64,000 bases of DNA. Source: Costus lasius. Its lineage: Eukaryota; Streptophyta; Magnoliopsida; Zingiberales; Costaceae. The notes under the pieces are model-generated. The model was not told where the DNA came from and searched no databases. It saw only the letters and a list, made by a program, of their open reading frames with translations. Position 1 is the first letter of the stretch. Each line of letters starts with the position of its first letter. The DNA lies in the NCBI GenBank assembly GCA_027563935.2, contig CM050451.1, forward strand, positions 32,813,565 through 32,877,564. Direction: 5' to 3'. A program made the translations under genes and the position numbers. This document shows, in pieces, positions 1-11,570 of the stretch.

Positions 1-760
1 CTGATGTGTGTGGGCCCTTCAATAAACAAGCCAGAGGAGGGTACAGCTACTTCATTACCTTTACTGATGACTTCAGTAGGTATGGTTATGTCTACTTAAT
101 GAGACATAAATCTGAATCCTTTGAGAAATTCAAGGAGTTCAAGAATGAAGTAGAGAACCAGCTTGGAAGATCCATTAAAGCTCTTCTATCAGATCGAGGT
201 GGAGAATACCTGAGTGGTGAGTTCTTTGACTATCTGAGAGAGTGTGGGATCATATCCCAACTCACTCCTCCTGGAACACCTCAATGGAATGGTGTGTCTG
301 AAAGGAGAAATCGAACTTTATTGGATATGGTTCGATCCATGATGAGTCATGCAACTCTACCTTCATCATTCTGGGGGCATGCACTAGAAACAACTTCTCT
401 GATACTGAATAATGTTCCATCTAAGAGTGTCTCCAGAATACCATACGAGGTGTGGAGTGGGAGACGCCCTAATCTCACGTTTATCAGGATCTGGGGATGT
501 GAGGCTTATGTCAAACGTCAGGATTCTAGCAAGCTAGAACCTAGATCTGATAAGTGTGTGTTTGTGGGGTATCCTAAGGAAACTAAAGGATACTACTTCT
601 ATGTCCCAACCGAGAATAAAGTTTTTGTTGCTCGGGGTGCTGTCTTTCTAGAGAAAGAATTTCTTATGAAAGAAGTTAGTGGGAGGAAGTTTGACTTGGA
701 TGAGGTCCAAGTGCAAGCACAAGACAAAGAGATGGAATCTGAGCCACCTGCACCAGTTAC
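1..760 (+). pseudogene. Copia-B pol, part 1: integrase
   Basis: Translated from position 3, this stretch is the integrase core of a Ty1/Copia polyprotein. It begins at DVCGPFNKQARGG, continues through the second acidic residue in LLSDRGGEY and the glutamate in GVSERRNR, then the integrase C-terminal region ending at the linker before reverse transcriptase. The first catalytic Asp is the D at position 3-5. There is no stop in this part. At 761 the frame runs into the LTR of Copia-A, so the apparent end at 779 is an artefact. The reading continues in frame at 9861. The integrase inserts the cDNA copy into nuclear DNA, but this copy is inactive because part 2 carries stops and a frameshift. Confidence 0.9.
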
Positions 761-2442
761 TGTTGGGGTATGCCCTTAAGGCTAATGTTTGAGGCCTTGG
801 GATTATATCAGTATCATGTATAAACTCTATGTTTATAAAGGCAATGGTTGTTATTCAGGTTGTTACATCATCTGCTGCAATATGTATACTTCTGAATAAT
901 GTCTCAATGCTGTTCAGCTTGGCTGACATGCAGTTTTGTCCTTAGTCGAGATATCTTGGTGAACATGAGACAGCCTTGATATGATTGAGACTAATATGTG
1001 TTCTAATCTTATAGGATGCTTCGAGCATGGAATAAGATGTAGACTCATGGGTACATTGGATGTACTGGACAGACCCTACTTAGGATATTCAATTGCTTGT
1101 CACAATGTGAATAATCCTTATATGCAAACAAGTGGCATATTTCCTCTGACTTGAGATCACTTGTGTTTCTAAATGATGATTGGCATTGTTTTGAGGTAGT
1201 TCAATATCATTTGAAACATACTGGTTATAGACTATCTTGGATAGTGACCATGAGTCATGTTAGGGCACTAGTGATAGATATAGGATTGCCGTCTCCTTGA
1301 TTGGAGTGTGATGTTCTATAGGGGCCCCCTGTATGAGATGATTGAGAAAGTGTATGGCCATACCCAGATGACTATGTTTCATCTGATCTAATCATTCTCA
1401 TCATATTGGAATTACAGGCTTGACACGCTTGTCCAATAAGAACATCCAGTGGCAAAGGAAACACATATGTCAAGTGACTTGGGTTCACACTTGTGCTGTG
1501 GTTTGGGTGTAGTCTTGGAAGACTCTTTCCTTTATATCAGGAGACAGTGATGTGTTGCTAGATACCTCACTGGTCGTGATAACGTAAGTTATCGTTACCG
1601 ACATTTAAAGGAAACCCTTAGGGTCGCACAATTTGATGATATAGCTTACTTGAGTCAGATCGTGTGGACTGAATTGTTTTGGTTCAGTTTAATGGGATTT
1701 AAACTCTGATTGTAAGTGAGATCTGGTCTGATCATGTTTGATTGATTAGGGCTTGAGATCGGTAAGCTTCGATCGAGAGATTGGATGCTAGATCGGTGAG
1801 ATCAAGAGCATCAAGAGATGAATGGTCAGATCTTGAGCCTTTTGGTTTAATGTGATCTGGATCAAGGCTTGGCTTAATTTGGTCCTTGAACCAAATGAAA
1901 TGAACCGGCTCATCAAGTGAGCGCATGGTTCAACGGGAGAGGAAATTGCGATCGTTCACTTGGTGTGAACACATGATCGCATGTGGTGGCTTGCTATTTT
2001 TAGAAGCCATGATCTCAAAATGAGACCACGCCTCACGTTCAAATAGGTCTCCCTATTCTCGCCTCTCGCCCCCTTGCTCACTACGACTCACTCTCGTGTG
2101 TGAGTGTTGACGACAAGAGAAGGATTCGACCAAGCAAGAAAGATCATCTCTTCTCCCTTCATTCGATCAGGAGATCTTGGATCCTTGCTAGCACAAGGAG
2201 CAACAAGAAAGTAGGCGATCTATCACCTTGTGTGCGCACACTTTGGAGGAGAACCACTTTGTTCTCTGCTTCCAAGACGCCATCCAAGAAATGGCATCGG
2301 TATGAATTTTCTTCTGTATACAAGTTTTTAAGAAGTTGATCATATGACATGCATGCGATTCTTTTAGAAACCCTTGCTTCCGCCCATGCAAGTTATTTAT
2401 ATCAGCATGATTAGGGTTTCCCTCCCCCTTAGGGAACTATCA
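761..2442 (+). repeat. 5' LTR of Copia-A
   Basis: It starts TGTTGGGGTATGCCC and ends GGAACTATCA, with canonical TG...CA ends, 1682 bp. It repeats at 8172-9855. Small open frames inside it (for example 1732-1926 minus and 2100-2339 plus) recur in both LTRs, lack any recognisable domain and are not treated as genes. The first half is close to the Copia-C LTR while the last 500 bp is much more diverged from it. Confidence 0.95.
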
Positions 2443-2444
2443 AT

Positions 2445-2456
2445 TGGTATCAGAGC
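2445..2456 (+). promoter_or_regulatory. Primer binding site of Copia-A
   Basis: The 12 bases TGGTATCAGAGC lie two bases after the 5' LTR. This is the usual plant site complementary to the 3' end of initiator tRNA-Met, where minus-strand cDNA synthesis starts. Confidence 0.9.
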
Positions 2457-4257
2457 ATGGTTCCTTGTATGTTTCATATGATTGCTTATTGTGATCCTTG
2501 TTTGCGCCTAAGATTAGATCTAATGGTTATCTTCATGCGAAACTACATGCTCTTTTTCAACATTAGATGTATGTTGGCGCATGTCTCTATGATTGGCGCT
2601 TGTTGTATGGTTTTTCTCAAAACATGACTTGCGCGCTCCTCATTAGATCTAAGCGCCTGCTGTAAAACCTTAGACGGGTTATTAGGGTTGAAGTCATCAT
2701 CTAGTATAGACCCAACAGTCTGTTCAGACTATCTGACAGCCTAGATGGGTCGACCAGATGGCACCTATGCGCAAGCATGAGGTGGCTATTGGTCGACTGC
2801 TAAAAGGCATGTAGCGATGTCTGATTGAGACAACCGATGAACGCTCATGATTAAGGCCCAGGGTCACACCCGCTTGCCAGAACTCATGAGGGACGTTCAG
2901 CCCTTCACGCATGCATTGTTGACCATGAGTTCGACTCAAGTCGGTTATGACTTGGTGCATGCAAGGGCAGTGGGTCTGACTAGGTCTGATGAGTGGATCC
3001 CTGGTAATGGACCGTTGTAAGGTAGTAGGGCACATAAGGAAATAAAATGAAGCCAATGGGTTTTTCGAAAAATTTTATTTTCTTGAATGGATCACATGAT
3101 GTTTGTATAACATGAGGAATGATTGTTTATTTAATCTTATGTGGGCTGCCTAAATTTAATGTGTGCTGTGCTGGGGCCTGCGTGCCTGGATGATTTTTTG
3201 TAAATTATTATTGTGATCTGCGCATCACATTTTAATTAATTTATAAAGTGTAATTGACCTGCGAGTCAATCATGTCTAGATAGATTAAATTATAATTTAA
3301 TCAGACATGAGCACAGAGCACACTTGGCAGAGGCGCATGCAGCAAGTGGCTTCACTAGTGGGAGGTCTAGGGTTCGACTCTAGGACAGGCGCATTTTACC
3401 TGGTCGGCGCACCTGAGCTGCAGTGGGCGCTTGGGCCCGGGTTGGGCCAGATCAAATGCTAAAGACCCATGAAGAGCTCAAGTGAAGACTTAAGTTTATT
3501 AAGGTCTTACTTAGGCTTAATGGGCTTTTACCACATAAGATAATCATGCTTTTAATTTACTGTTTAAGTAATTTTATAACTGCATGATTTATTCTTCTGC
3601 TATCACCATAGGATTTGAATGATAGTAAGAAGATAAAAGGACCGTTAAAATCCAACGTTAAATATCAAGCACATAAGCCTTCTGACGCGAAACCTCACTG
3701 TTCTGACTATCGTTGGGGCCGTGTTGTACCCACTCAGTGGGCACGCCCATCTATCTTCAGACGGTGTGAGATTACACCTGCGTGTTACAGAGAAGGGATT
3801 TATCGCTTCTCGTTGCTCAGCATAGCACGTGGTGGTCCAGGGAGTAGGTCGGGTCAGCTTGACCATGTAGGCTACATACTGAGCATATGGTAGCCATATG
3901 GAGGCAGCCATCTGTGGGATCAGAGACTGTATTGTACCAACTCAGTTGGCACAGTCTGCTGGATTGCCCAGATGAAGGGGAATCGCACGGGTTGGCGATT
4001 GGCAGGGATTGCCTACCAGAGATTAGTGCTTGTACTCTCTGTGCATCTTATCTCGCCTGAGCGGGACGCGGAAACCAAGTATGAAATCTGGATCCCATCT
4101 CACTAAAAGAGTTTCACTCTTTCGGACTGTTTTACTGGATTTTTCAGTTAGATAAAATAGTGAGAAAAGAATCATTCTTAAGTCCTGAATTGATTCTAAC
4201 ATTGATACCGACCTTGCTGTTCTTGCATTGTTGTAGATTACTGCAGCAACGAACACC
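2457..4257 (+). other. Copia-A untranslated leader with three stem-loops
   Basis: About 1.8 kb between the primer site and gag has no supported gene. It holds three short hairpins in order: CCCACTCAGTGGG at 3729-3741, CCAACTCAGTTGG at 3937-3949 (flanked by AGACTGT and an ACAGTCT arm that lengthen the stem) and TCTCGCCTGAGCGGGA at 4051-4066. Equivalent hairpins occur in the leaders of Copia-C, D and F with altered but still pairing stems. A tRNA T-arm-like string, GGGTTCGACTCTAGG, lies near 3370. The role is unknown; packaging, dimerisation or translation control are possibilities. Confidence 0.7.
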
Positions 4258-7200
4258 ACAGCGTTTAATGTGCGATCCCTACTGGAAAGGGAGAAGTTTG
4301 CTGGGCCAAACTTCTCAGACTGGTACGGACACCTTAAGATTGTTCTTAAGGCTGAGAGGAAACTGTATGTCCTCGAGACGGCTATACCGCCTCAACCTGC
4401 TGCGAACGCCGCAAGGGCGGTTTGGGAAGCTTATGAAAAGCATGTCAATGATAGCATTGATGTCGCTTGCCTTATGCTAGCGTCTATGACGCCACAGCTG
4501 CAGCGTCAGCATGAGGATTTATCTGCTATAGAAATTATAGCAAACCTCAAGCTGTTGTATGCTGCACAGGCAAGGACTGAACGCTATAACTTGATGAAAC
4601 TTTTCTTTCAGAGCAAACTGACTGAAGGGAGTCCAGTGGGAGCTCACGTGCTCAAGATGATTGGGTACAAGGAGGCTCTAGAGAAACTGGGACACACCAT
4701 CAATCAGGAGCTTGTTGTAGATATCATCTTGCAGTCTCTCCCGGCCTCTTTCGATCCGTTCATCATTAATTTTAATATGAACAAGATCGACTGTACCCCG
4801 GCAGAGTTACTGAATATGCTCTTGACTACAGAGCAGACTCAGTCTCGTGAGAAGGGAACGCCTTCATCCTCTGTCCTAATGGTTCCTTCAAGGAACAAGA
4901 AGAAGGGGAAGAAGGGCAAAGCCCCTGTCAAGAGCTACAACAAGGCTCTGAAATAAAAGGTTAAGCGGTCAAAGGAATACAGATATTTCCATTGTGGCCA
5001 GTTAGGTCACTGGAAAAAGGACTGTAAAGCGCTCCAAGGAGAGAAGAAGGGAAGCAACTCTTTCGCTTCTGGTTCAGGTATTTTCGTGACTGAAGTCATG
5101 GTTTCTTCTTCTATTTCATGGGTGTTGGACACTGCATGTGGAGTTCACATTTGTTCAAATGTACAGGAACTCAAGAGAAGAAGACAGGTGGGACAGCATG
5201 AGGTGGACCTATGAGTAGGAAACGGGGCACGGGTTGCTGCTGTTGCTGTAGGAGTTTATCACATCTCTTTACCATCTGGTCTTGTATTAGAACTGGACAA
5301 TTGTTATTTTGTACCGAGCATAACTAAGAATATTATCTCTATTCCTGCTCTTGTCAGGAAAGGGTTTTCCTTTGAATGCAAGATTTCAAAGTGTTATATT
5401 TCTTTTGATAATATTGTTTATGCTACTGGGTCAATTAACAATGGGTTATTCATGTTGGACATGGAATGTTCAATACAACAAATTGATATTATGAAAGCCA
5501 AGTATGCTGATGACAGCACCTTGCTATGGCATAGTCGTTTAGGCCATATTAACAAGAAGCGCATTAAGCGGTTGCATGACCATGGACTGCTGGGATCATT
5601 CTCCTATGAGGAGCTTGATACATGCAAAGCTTGTTTATTGGGTAAAATGACGAAGTCTCCTTTTTCAAACAAAGGTCAAAGGGCTTCAGGTTTACTTGAT
5701 CTCATTCACAGTGATGTGTGTGGGCCATTTAGTAAACATGCCAGAGGTGGCTATTCATACTTCATTACCTTTACTGATGATTTCAGTAGGTATGGTTATG
5801 TCTATCTAATGAGACATAAGAGTGAATCTTTTGACAAGTTCAAAGAGTTCAAAAATGAAGTACAGAATCAGCTAGGCCGAAATATCAAGGCACTTTGCTC
5901 AGATCGAGGTGGAGAATACTTGAGTCATGAGTTTACTGACTATCTGAAGGAGTGTGGGATTATCTCACAGCTCACTCCGCCAGGAACACCGCAATGGAAT
6001 GGTGTGTCCGAGAGGAGAAATAGAACATTACTGGATATGGTTCGTTCTATGATGAGTCAGGCTACTCTACCTTACTCCTTTTGGGGATTTGCACTGGAAA
6101 CAATTGCAAAGGTACTAAACCGAGTGCCATCCAAGGCCGTTTCAAAGACTCCATATGAGTTATGGTATGGGAAATAGCCAAGCTTGACATTTGTTAAGAT
6201 CTGGGGTTGCGAGGCTTATGTCAAAAAGCTCGCCTCTGGGAAACTAGAGAGCAGATCTGAGAAATGTATCTTTGTCGGTTACCCTAAGGAAACTAAGGGT
6301 TATTATTTCTACGATCCCAAAGAGAACAAAGTATTTGTTGCTCGGACGGCTATTTTTCTTGAGAAAGAATTTCTTCTGCAAGAAGCCAGTGGGAGAGAAA
6401 TAAAGCTGGATGAGAATCCAGAAGAAGGACAAAGTAGTCAAGCACAGTTGGATGAGCCTGAGCCAGTAGATCAGGTTACTGACCAACCTGAGGCTCAGAT
6501 ATCACGGGAACCGCGAAGATCGGGAAGGATCCGTCGACAGCCTGAGCGCTATGACGGAGTCTACATCATTGATGATGAACCCCTCACTTATGCGGATGCG
6601 GTCAGTGGACCGGAATCAGCGAGATGGCTTGAAGCTATGCGAGCCGAGATGGACTCCATGTCAGATAACCAAGTTTGGGATTTGGTTGATCCGCCTCCGG
6701 GAGTAATCCCTATAGGGTGTAAATGGATCTTCAAGACGAAGATTGACATGGATGGTAACGTGGTTACCTATAAAGGCAGGCTAGTTGCGAAAGGTTTCAA
6801 ACAAATCTACGGGATAGATTATGATGAAACTTTCTCTCCTGTAGCCATGTTCAAGTCTATTCGGATTATTCTCGCGATAGCGGCATATTATGATTATGAG
6901 ATCTGGCAAATGGACGTGAAGACCGCTTTCCTTAATGGAAAACTAGAAGAGGATGTGTATATGACACAACCTGAAGGTTTCACTAATCCATCAGATCGTC
7001 ATAAAATATGCAAATTAAAGAAGTCCATTTATGGACTTAAACAAGCATCAAGAAGCTGGAATATTCGTTTTGATGAAGCAATCTGTAAGTTTGGTTTCAT
7101 CAAGAATGAAGATGACCCGTGTGTATATAAGAGGTTTAGTGGGAGCGTGATTACTTTCCTAGTCTTCTACGTCGATGATATCTTAATCATTGGAAACGAT

Positions 7201-8151
7201 ATTCCTGAACTACATGCGGTCAAAGCATGGTTAAGAAAATGTTTCCAGATGAAAGATTTAGGAGAAGCAGCCTATGTATTAGGTGTGAAGATCTACAGAG
7301 ATAGATCTAAGAGGCTTCTCAGGCTGTGACAGAGTACTTACATCGATAAAGTCCTGGAGAGATTCCATTTAGAAAATTCTAAAAGAGGATATCTTCCAGT
7401 CAGACATGGTCTAAATCTTTCAAAGAGTCAGTGTCCACAAACATAGACTGAGAAAGATGAAATGGACAATACGCCTTATGCTTCGGCTATTGGGTCCATT
7501 ATGTATGTGATGTTGTGTACTCGCCCAGACGTTGCTTACGGGTTAAGCGTGACCAGTCGATTCCAAAGTAATCCAGGGAAGGCACACTGGATTGCAGTCA
7601 AGAACATTTTGAAATATCTTCGGAGGACCAAAGATATGTTCTTGATATATGGAGGTCAGGAAGAACTCAGTATTGAAGGATATACTGACGCTTCGTTCCA
7701 ATCTGACCAGGATGATTTCCGATCGCAATCAGGCTATGTTTTTAGCTTTAATGGAGGTGCAGTGGTGTGGAAAAGTTTCAAACAGTCAATTGTTGCTGAT
7801 TCCACAACAGAAGCCGAGTATGTTGCAGCCTCAGAAGCATCCAAGGAGGCAGTGTGGATTCGTAAGTTCGTTCAGGAACTTGGTGTTGTTCCTTCGAGTG
7901 CAGATCCTTTGGTTATCTTCTGTGATAACACTGGAGCTATAGCACAAGCAAAGGAACCACGGTCGCACCAGAAGTCCAAGCACATACAGAGAAGGTTTCA
8001 CTTGATCCGGGAGATCATTGATCGTGGCGAGATCAAAGTCTGCAAGGTTCATACAGATGACAATCTAGCTGACCCGCTTACAAAGCCTCTGGCGCAGCAG
8101 AAGCATGTGAAGCACTGTAATAATATGGGTTTGAGATTTCTCAACCATTAG
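4258..8151 (+). pseudogene. Copia-A gag-pol polyprotein, five stops
   Basis: A single frame of 1298 codons without frameshift encodes gag, CCHC zinc knuckle, aspartic protease (VLDTACG), GAG-pre-integrase, integrase, reverse transcriptase (YVDD near 7170) and RNase H, ending LRFLNH. By comparison with Copia-C the ATG at 4258 has become ACA. In-frame stops are at 4954, 5212, 6175, 7327 and 7444. The first Cys of the zinc knuckle is Tyr here (YFHCGQLGHWKKDC). Four of the five stops are C-to-T changes relative to Copia-C. The copy is inactive. The domain order places it in Ty1/Copia; I do not assign a lineage with confidence. Confidence 0.95.
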
Positions 8152-8160
8152 ATTAAGTGC

Positions 8161-8171
8161 AAGTGGGAGAT
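8161..8171 (+). promoter_or_regulatory. Polypurine tract of Copia-A
   Basis: AAGTGGGAGAT directly precedes the 3' LTR. The same string precedes the Copia-B 3' LTR at 11560-11570 and, reversed, the Copia-C 3' LTR at 14094-14105. It serves as the plus-strand primer in this family. Confidence 0.85.
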
Positions 8172-9855
8172 TGTTGGGGTATGCCCTTAAGGCTAATGTT
8201 TGAGGCCTTGGGATTATATCAGTATCATGTATAAACTCTATGTTTATAAAGGCAATGGTTGTTATTCAGGTTGTTACATCATCTGCTGCAATATGTATAC
8301 TTCTGAATAATGTCTCAATGCTGTTCAGCTTGGCTGACATGCAGTTTTGTCCTTAGTCGAGATATCTTGGTGAACATGAGACAGCCTTGATATGATTGAT
8401 ACTAATATGTGTTCTAATCTTATAGGATGCTTCGAGCATGGAATAAGATGTAGACTCATGGGTACATTGGATGTACTGGACAGACCCTACTTAGGATATT
8501 CAATTGCTTGTCACAATGTGAATAATCCTTATATGCAAACAAGTGGCATATTTCCTCTGACTTGAGATCACTTGTGTTTCTAAATGATGATTGGCATTGT
8601 TTTGAGGTAGTTCAATATCATTTGAAACATAATGGTTATAGACTATCTTGGATAGTGACCATGAGTCATGTTAGGGCACTAGTGATAGATATAGGATTGC
8701 CGTCTCCTTGATTAGAGTGTGATGTTCTATAGGGGCCCCCTGTATGAGATGATTGTGAAAGTGTATGGCCATACCCAGATGACTATGTTTCATCTGATCT
8801 AATCATTCTCATCATATTGGAATTACAGGCTTGACACGCTTGTCCAATAAGAACATCCAGTGGCAAAGGAAACACATATGTCAAGTGACTTGGGTTCACA
8901 CTTGTGCTGTGGTTTGGGTGTAGTCTTGGAAGACTCTTTCCTTTATATCGGGAGACAGTGATGTGTTGCTAGATACCCCTCACTGGTCGTGATAACGTAA
9001 GTTATCGTTACCGACATTTAAAGGAAACCCTTAGGGTCGCACAATTTGATGATATAGCTTACTTGAGTCAGATCGTGTGGACTGAATTGTTTTGGTTCAT
9101 TTTAATGGGATTTAAACTCTGATTGTAAGTGAGATCTGGTCTGATCATGTTTGATTGATTAGGGCTTGAGATCGGTAAGCTTCGATCGAGAGATTGGATG
9201 CTAGATCGGTGAGATCAAGAGCATCAAGAGATGAATGGTCAGATCTTGAGCCTTTTGGTTTAATGTGATCTGGATCAAGGCTTGGCTTAATTTGGTCCTT
9301 GAACCAAATGAAATGAACCGGCTCATCAAGTGAGCGCATGGTTCAATGGGAGAGGAAATTGCGATCGTTCACTTGGTGTGAACACATGATCGCATGTGGT
9401 GGCTTGCTATTTTTAGAAGCCATGATCTCAAAATGAGACCACGCCTCACGTTCGAATAGGTCTCCCTATTCTCGCCTCTCGCCCCCTTGCTCACTACGAC
9501 TCACTCTCGTGTGTGAGTGTTGACGACAAGAGAAGGATTCGACCAAGCAAGAAAGATCATCTCTTCTCCCTTCATTCGATCAGGAGATCTTGGATCCTTG
9601 CTAGCACAAGGAGCAACAAGAAAGTAGGCGATCTATCACCTTGTGTGCGCACACTTTGGAGGAGAACCACTTTGTTCTCTGCTTCCAAGACGCCATCCAA
9701 GAAATGGCATCGGTATGAATTTTCTTCTGTATACAAGTTTTTAAGAAGTTGATCGTATGACATGCATGCGATTCTTTTAGAAACCCTTGCTTCCGCCCAT
9801 GCAAGTTATTTATATCAGCATGATTAGGGTTTCCCTCCCCCTTAGGGAACTATCA
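8172..9855 (+). repeat. 3' LTR of Copia-A
   Basis: 1684 bp, TGTTGGGG...CTATCA, matching 761-2442 with about ten substitutions and a 2-bp length change (ACCCCTCAC against ACCTCAC near 8980). It is followed by the right TSD copy GTTGC and then by rejoined Copia-B coding sequence. Confidence 0.95.
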
Positions 9856-9860
9856 GTTGC

Positions 9861-11549
9861 TAGGCAACCTGAGGCTCAGACACAGGTCCCATGTAGGTCT
9901 GGGAGAATTCGTCGTGCACCTGAGAGGTATGGGTCACTACCAACCCAACACGATGGGATCTTCATCATTGAGCATGAACCTAGAACCTATGATGAGGCGG
10001 TCAGTGGACCGGACTCCGAGAAATGGCTTGACGCCATGAGATCTGAGATGGATTCCATGTCGGCTAACCAAGTCTGGGATTTGGTTGAGCTGCCTGATGG
10101 GGTAAAACCCATAGGGTGTAAATGGGTCTTCAAGAAGAAGACAGACATGGATGGAAAAATAGTTACCTATAAGGGTAGACTAGTGGCTAAAGGATTTAAA
10201 CAAGTCCACGGGGTGGACTATGATGAAACCTTCTCGCCAGTTGCCATGATTAAATCCATTCGGATTCTGTTTGCTATAGCTGCGTATCATGACTATGAGA
10301 TATGGCAGATGGATGTGAAGACAGCGTTCCTTAACGGGAAGCTGACTGAGGATGTGTATATGACACAACCTGATGGCTTCATCCATCCTGCAGAGGCTAA
10401 TAAGGTCTGCAGGCTAAAGAGGTCCATCTATGGATTAAAGCAAGCATCTCGAAGTTGAAATCTTCGATTTGATGAGGCCGTGAGAGATTATGGGTTTATC
10501 AAAAGCGAAGATGACGCCTGTGTATACAGAAAATTCAGTGGGAGCTTGGTAATTTTTCTGGTCTTGTATGTTGATGACATACTGCTCATCAGAAACGACA
10601 TCCCTAGTCTTCAAGCTGTGAAGACATGGTTGGGGAAGTGTTTCGAGATGAAAGACTTAGGGGAGGTCGCCTATATTCTAGGCGTGAGGATCTACCGGGA
10701 TAGATCAAGAGGCTCTTGGCCCTTAGTCAAAGTACTTACATTGATAAGGTACTGGAGAGGTTCTACATGGAGCAATCCAAGAAAGGATACCTTCCAGTGA
10801 GACATGGCCTTATTTTCTCAAAGAGCCAGTGTCTTACAACACAGGCTGAGAGGGATGACATGAGTCGAATTCCTTATGCTTCGGCAGTAGGATCGATCAT
10901 GTATGCAATGTTATGTACTAGACCAGATGTGGCATATGCTATAAGCATAACCAGCTGATACCAATCCAATCTAGGTCTACAGCACTGGGTGGCTGTAAAG
11001 AACATCCTAAAGTATCTGAGAAGAACTAAGGATTTGTTCTTGGTCTATGGGGGACAGGAAGAGCTCAGTATGCAGGGCTATACTGACGCATCGTTCCAGT
11101 CTGACCCTGACGACTTTAGATCGCAGGCCGGCTATGTGTTCAAGATAAATGGAGGCGCTGTATGTTGGAAGAGCTTCAAGCAATCCACCATAGCAGATTC
11201 TACAACCGAAGCTGAGTATGTGGCTGCTTCTGAGGCAGCCAAGGAAGCTGTTTGGATAAGGAAGTTCTTGTGTGATCTTCAAGTGGTACCTAGTGCAATG
11301 GATCCCATTGAACTCTACTGTGACAACAATGGAGCAATTGCACAAGCCAAGGAACCACGGTCTCATCAAAGATCCAAACACATACTCAGAAGATTTCACC
11401 TGATCAGAGAGATCATTGACAGAGGTGATGTCAAGATTAGCAGAGTAGACACAGAGAACAATCTGGCAGACCCATTGACCAAGGCTTTGGCGCAGTAGAA
11501 GCATGATGGTCACGCTAGAGATATGGGGTTGAGATTCCTCAACTTCTAG
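9861..11549 (+). pseudogene. Copia-B pol, part 2: reverse transcriptase and RNase H
   Basis: It continues in frame from position 760 with the basic linker CRSGRIRRAPERY, then reverse transcriptase (WQMDVKTAFLNGKL, catalytic YVDD near 10570) and RNase H (GYTDASFQSD, ADSTTEAEY, YCDNNGAIAQAKEPRS), ending MGLRFLNF and TAG at 11547. Damage: stop at 10456 (TGG to TGA in RSWNLRF), a one-base loss near 10706 that shifts the frame, stop at 10956 (CGA to TGA) and stop at 11496 (CAG to TAG). Relatives A and C read through these points. Not functional. Confidence 0.93.
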
Positions 11550-11559
11550 GTCTTAGTGC

Positions 11560-11570
11560 AAGTGGGAGAT
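11560..11570 (+). promoter_or_regulatory. Polypurine tract of Copia-B
   Basis: AAGTGGGAGAT immediately upstream of the 3' LTR start at 11571, identical to the tract in Copia-A. Confidence 0.85.

Larger units (their letters stand above)
761..9855 (+). mobile_element. Copia-A, complete but decayed Ty1/Copia element
   Basis: Two direct LTRs (761-2442 and 8172-9855), a primer binding site, a long leader, a gag-pol frame and a purine tract mark a full element of about 9.1 kb inserted in the pol gene of Copia-B. The TSD is GTTAC (756-760) on the left and GTTGC (9856-9860) on the right, one mismatch. By eye the LTRs differ at about ten bases plus a 2-bp indel, which points to a fairly recent insertion. 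The internal gene has lost its start codon and has five in-frame stops, so the element cannot make its own proteins. It is a close relative of Copia-C, which lies in the opposite orientation. Confidence 0.95.

Noticed and set aside
756..760. GTTAC flank shared by Copia-A and the right side of Copia-D as a target preference
   Set aside because: Only two cases; other TSDs (GCACA, ACACT, GCAAC, GTCCA) differ. Too few to claim a preference.
1732..2391. Short open frames in the Copia-A LTR, repeated at 9145-9804
   Set aside because: They recur because the LTR is duplicated, lie on both strands and show no domain.
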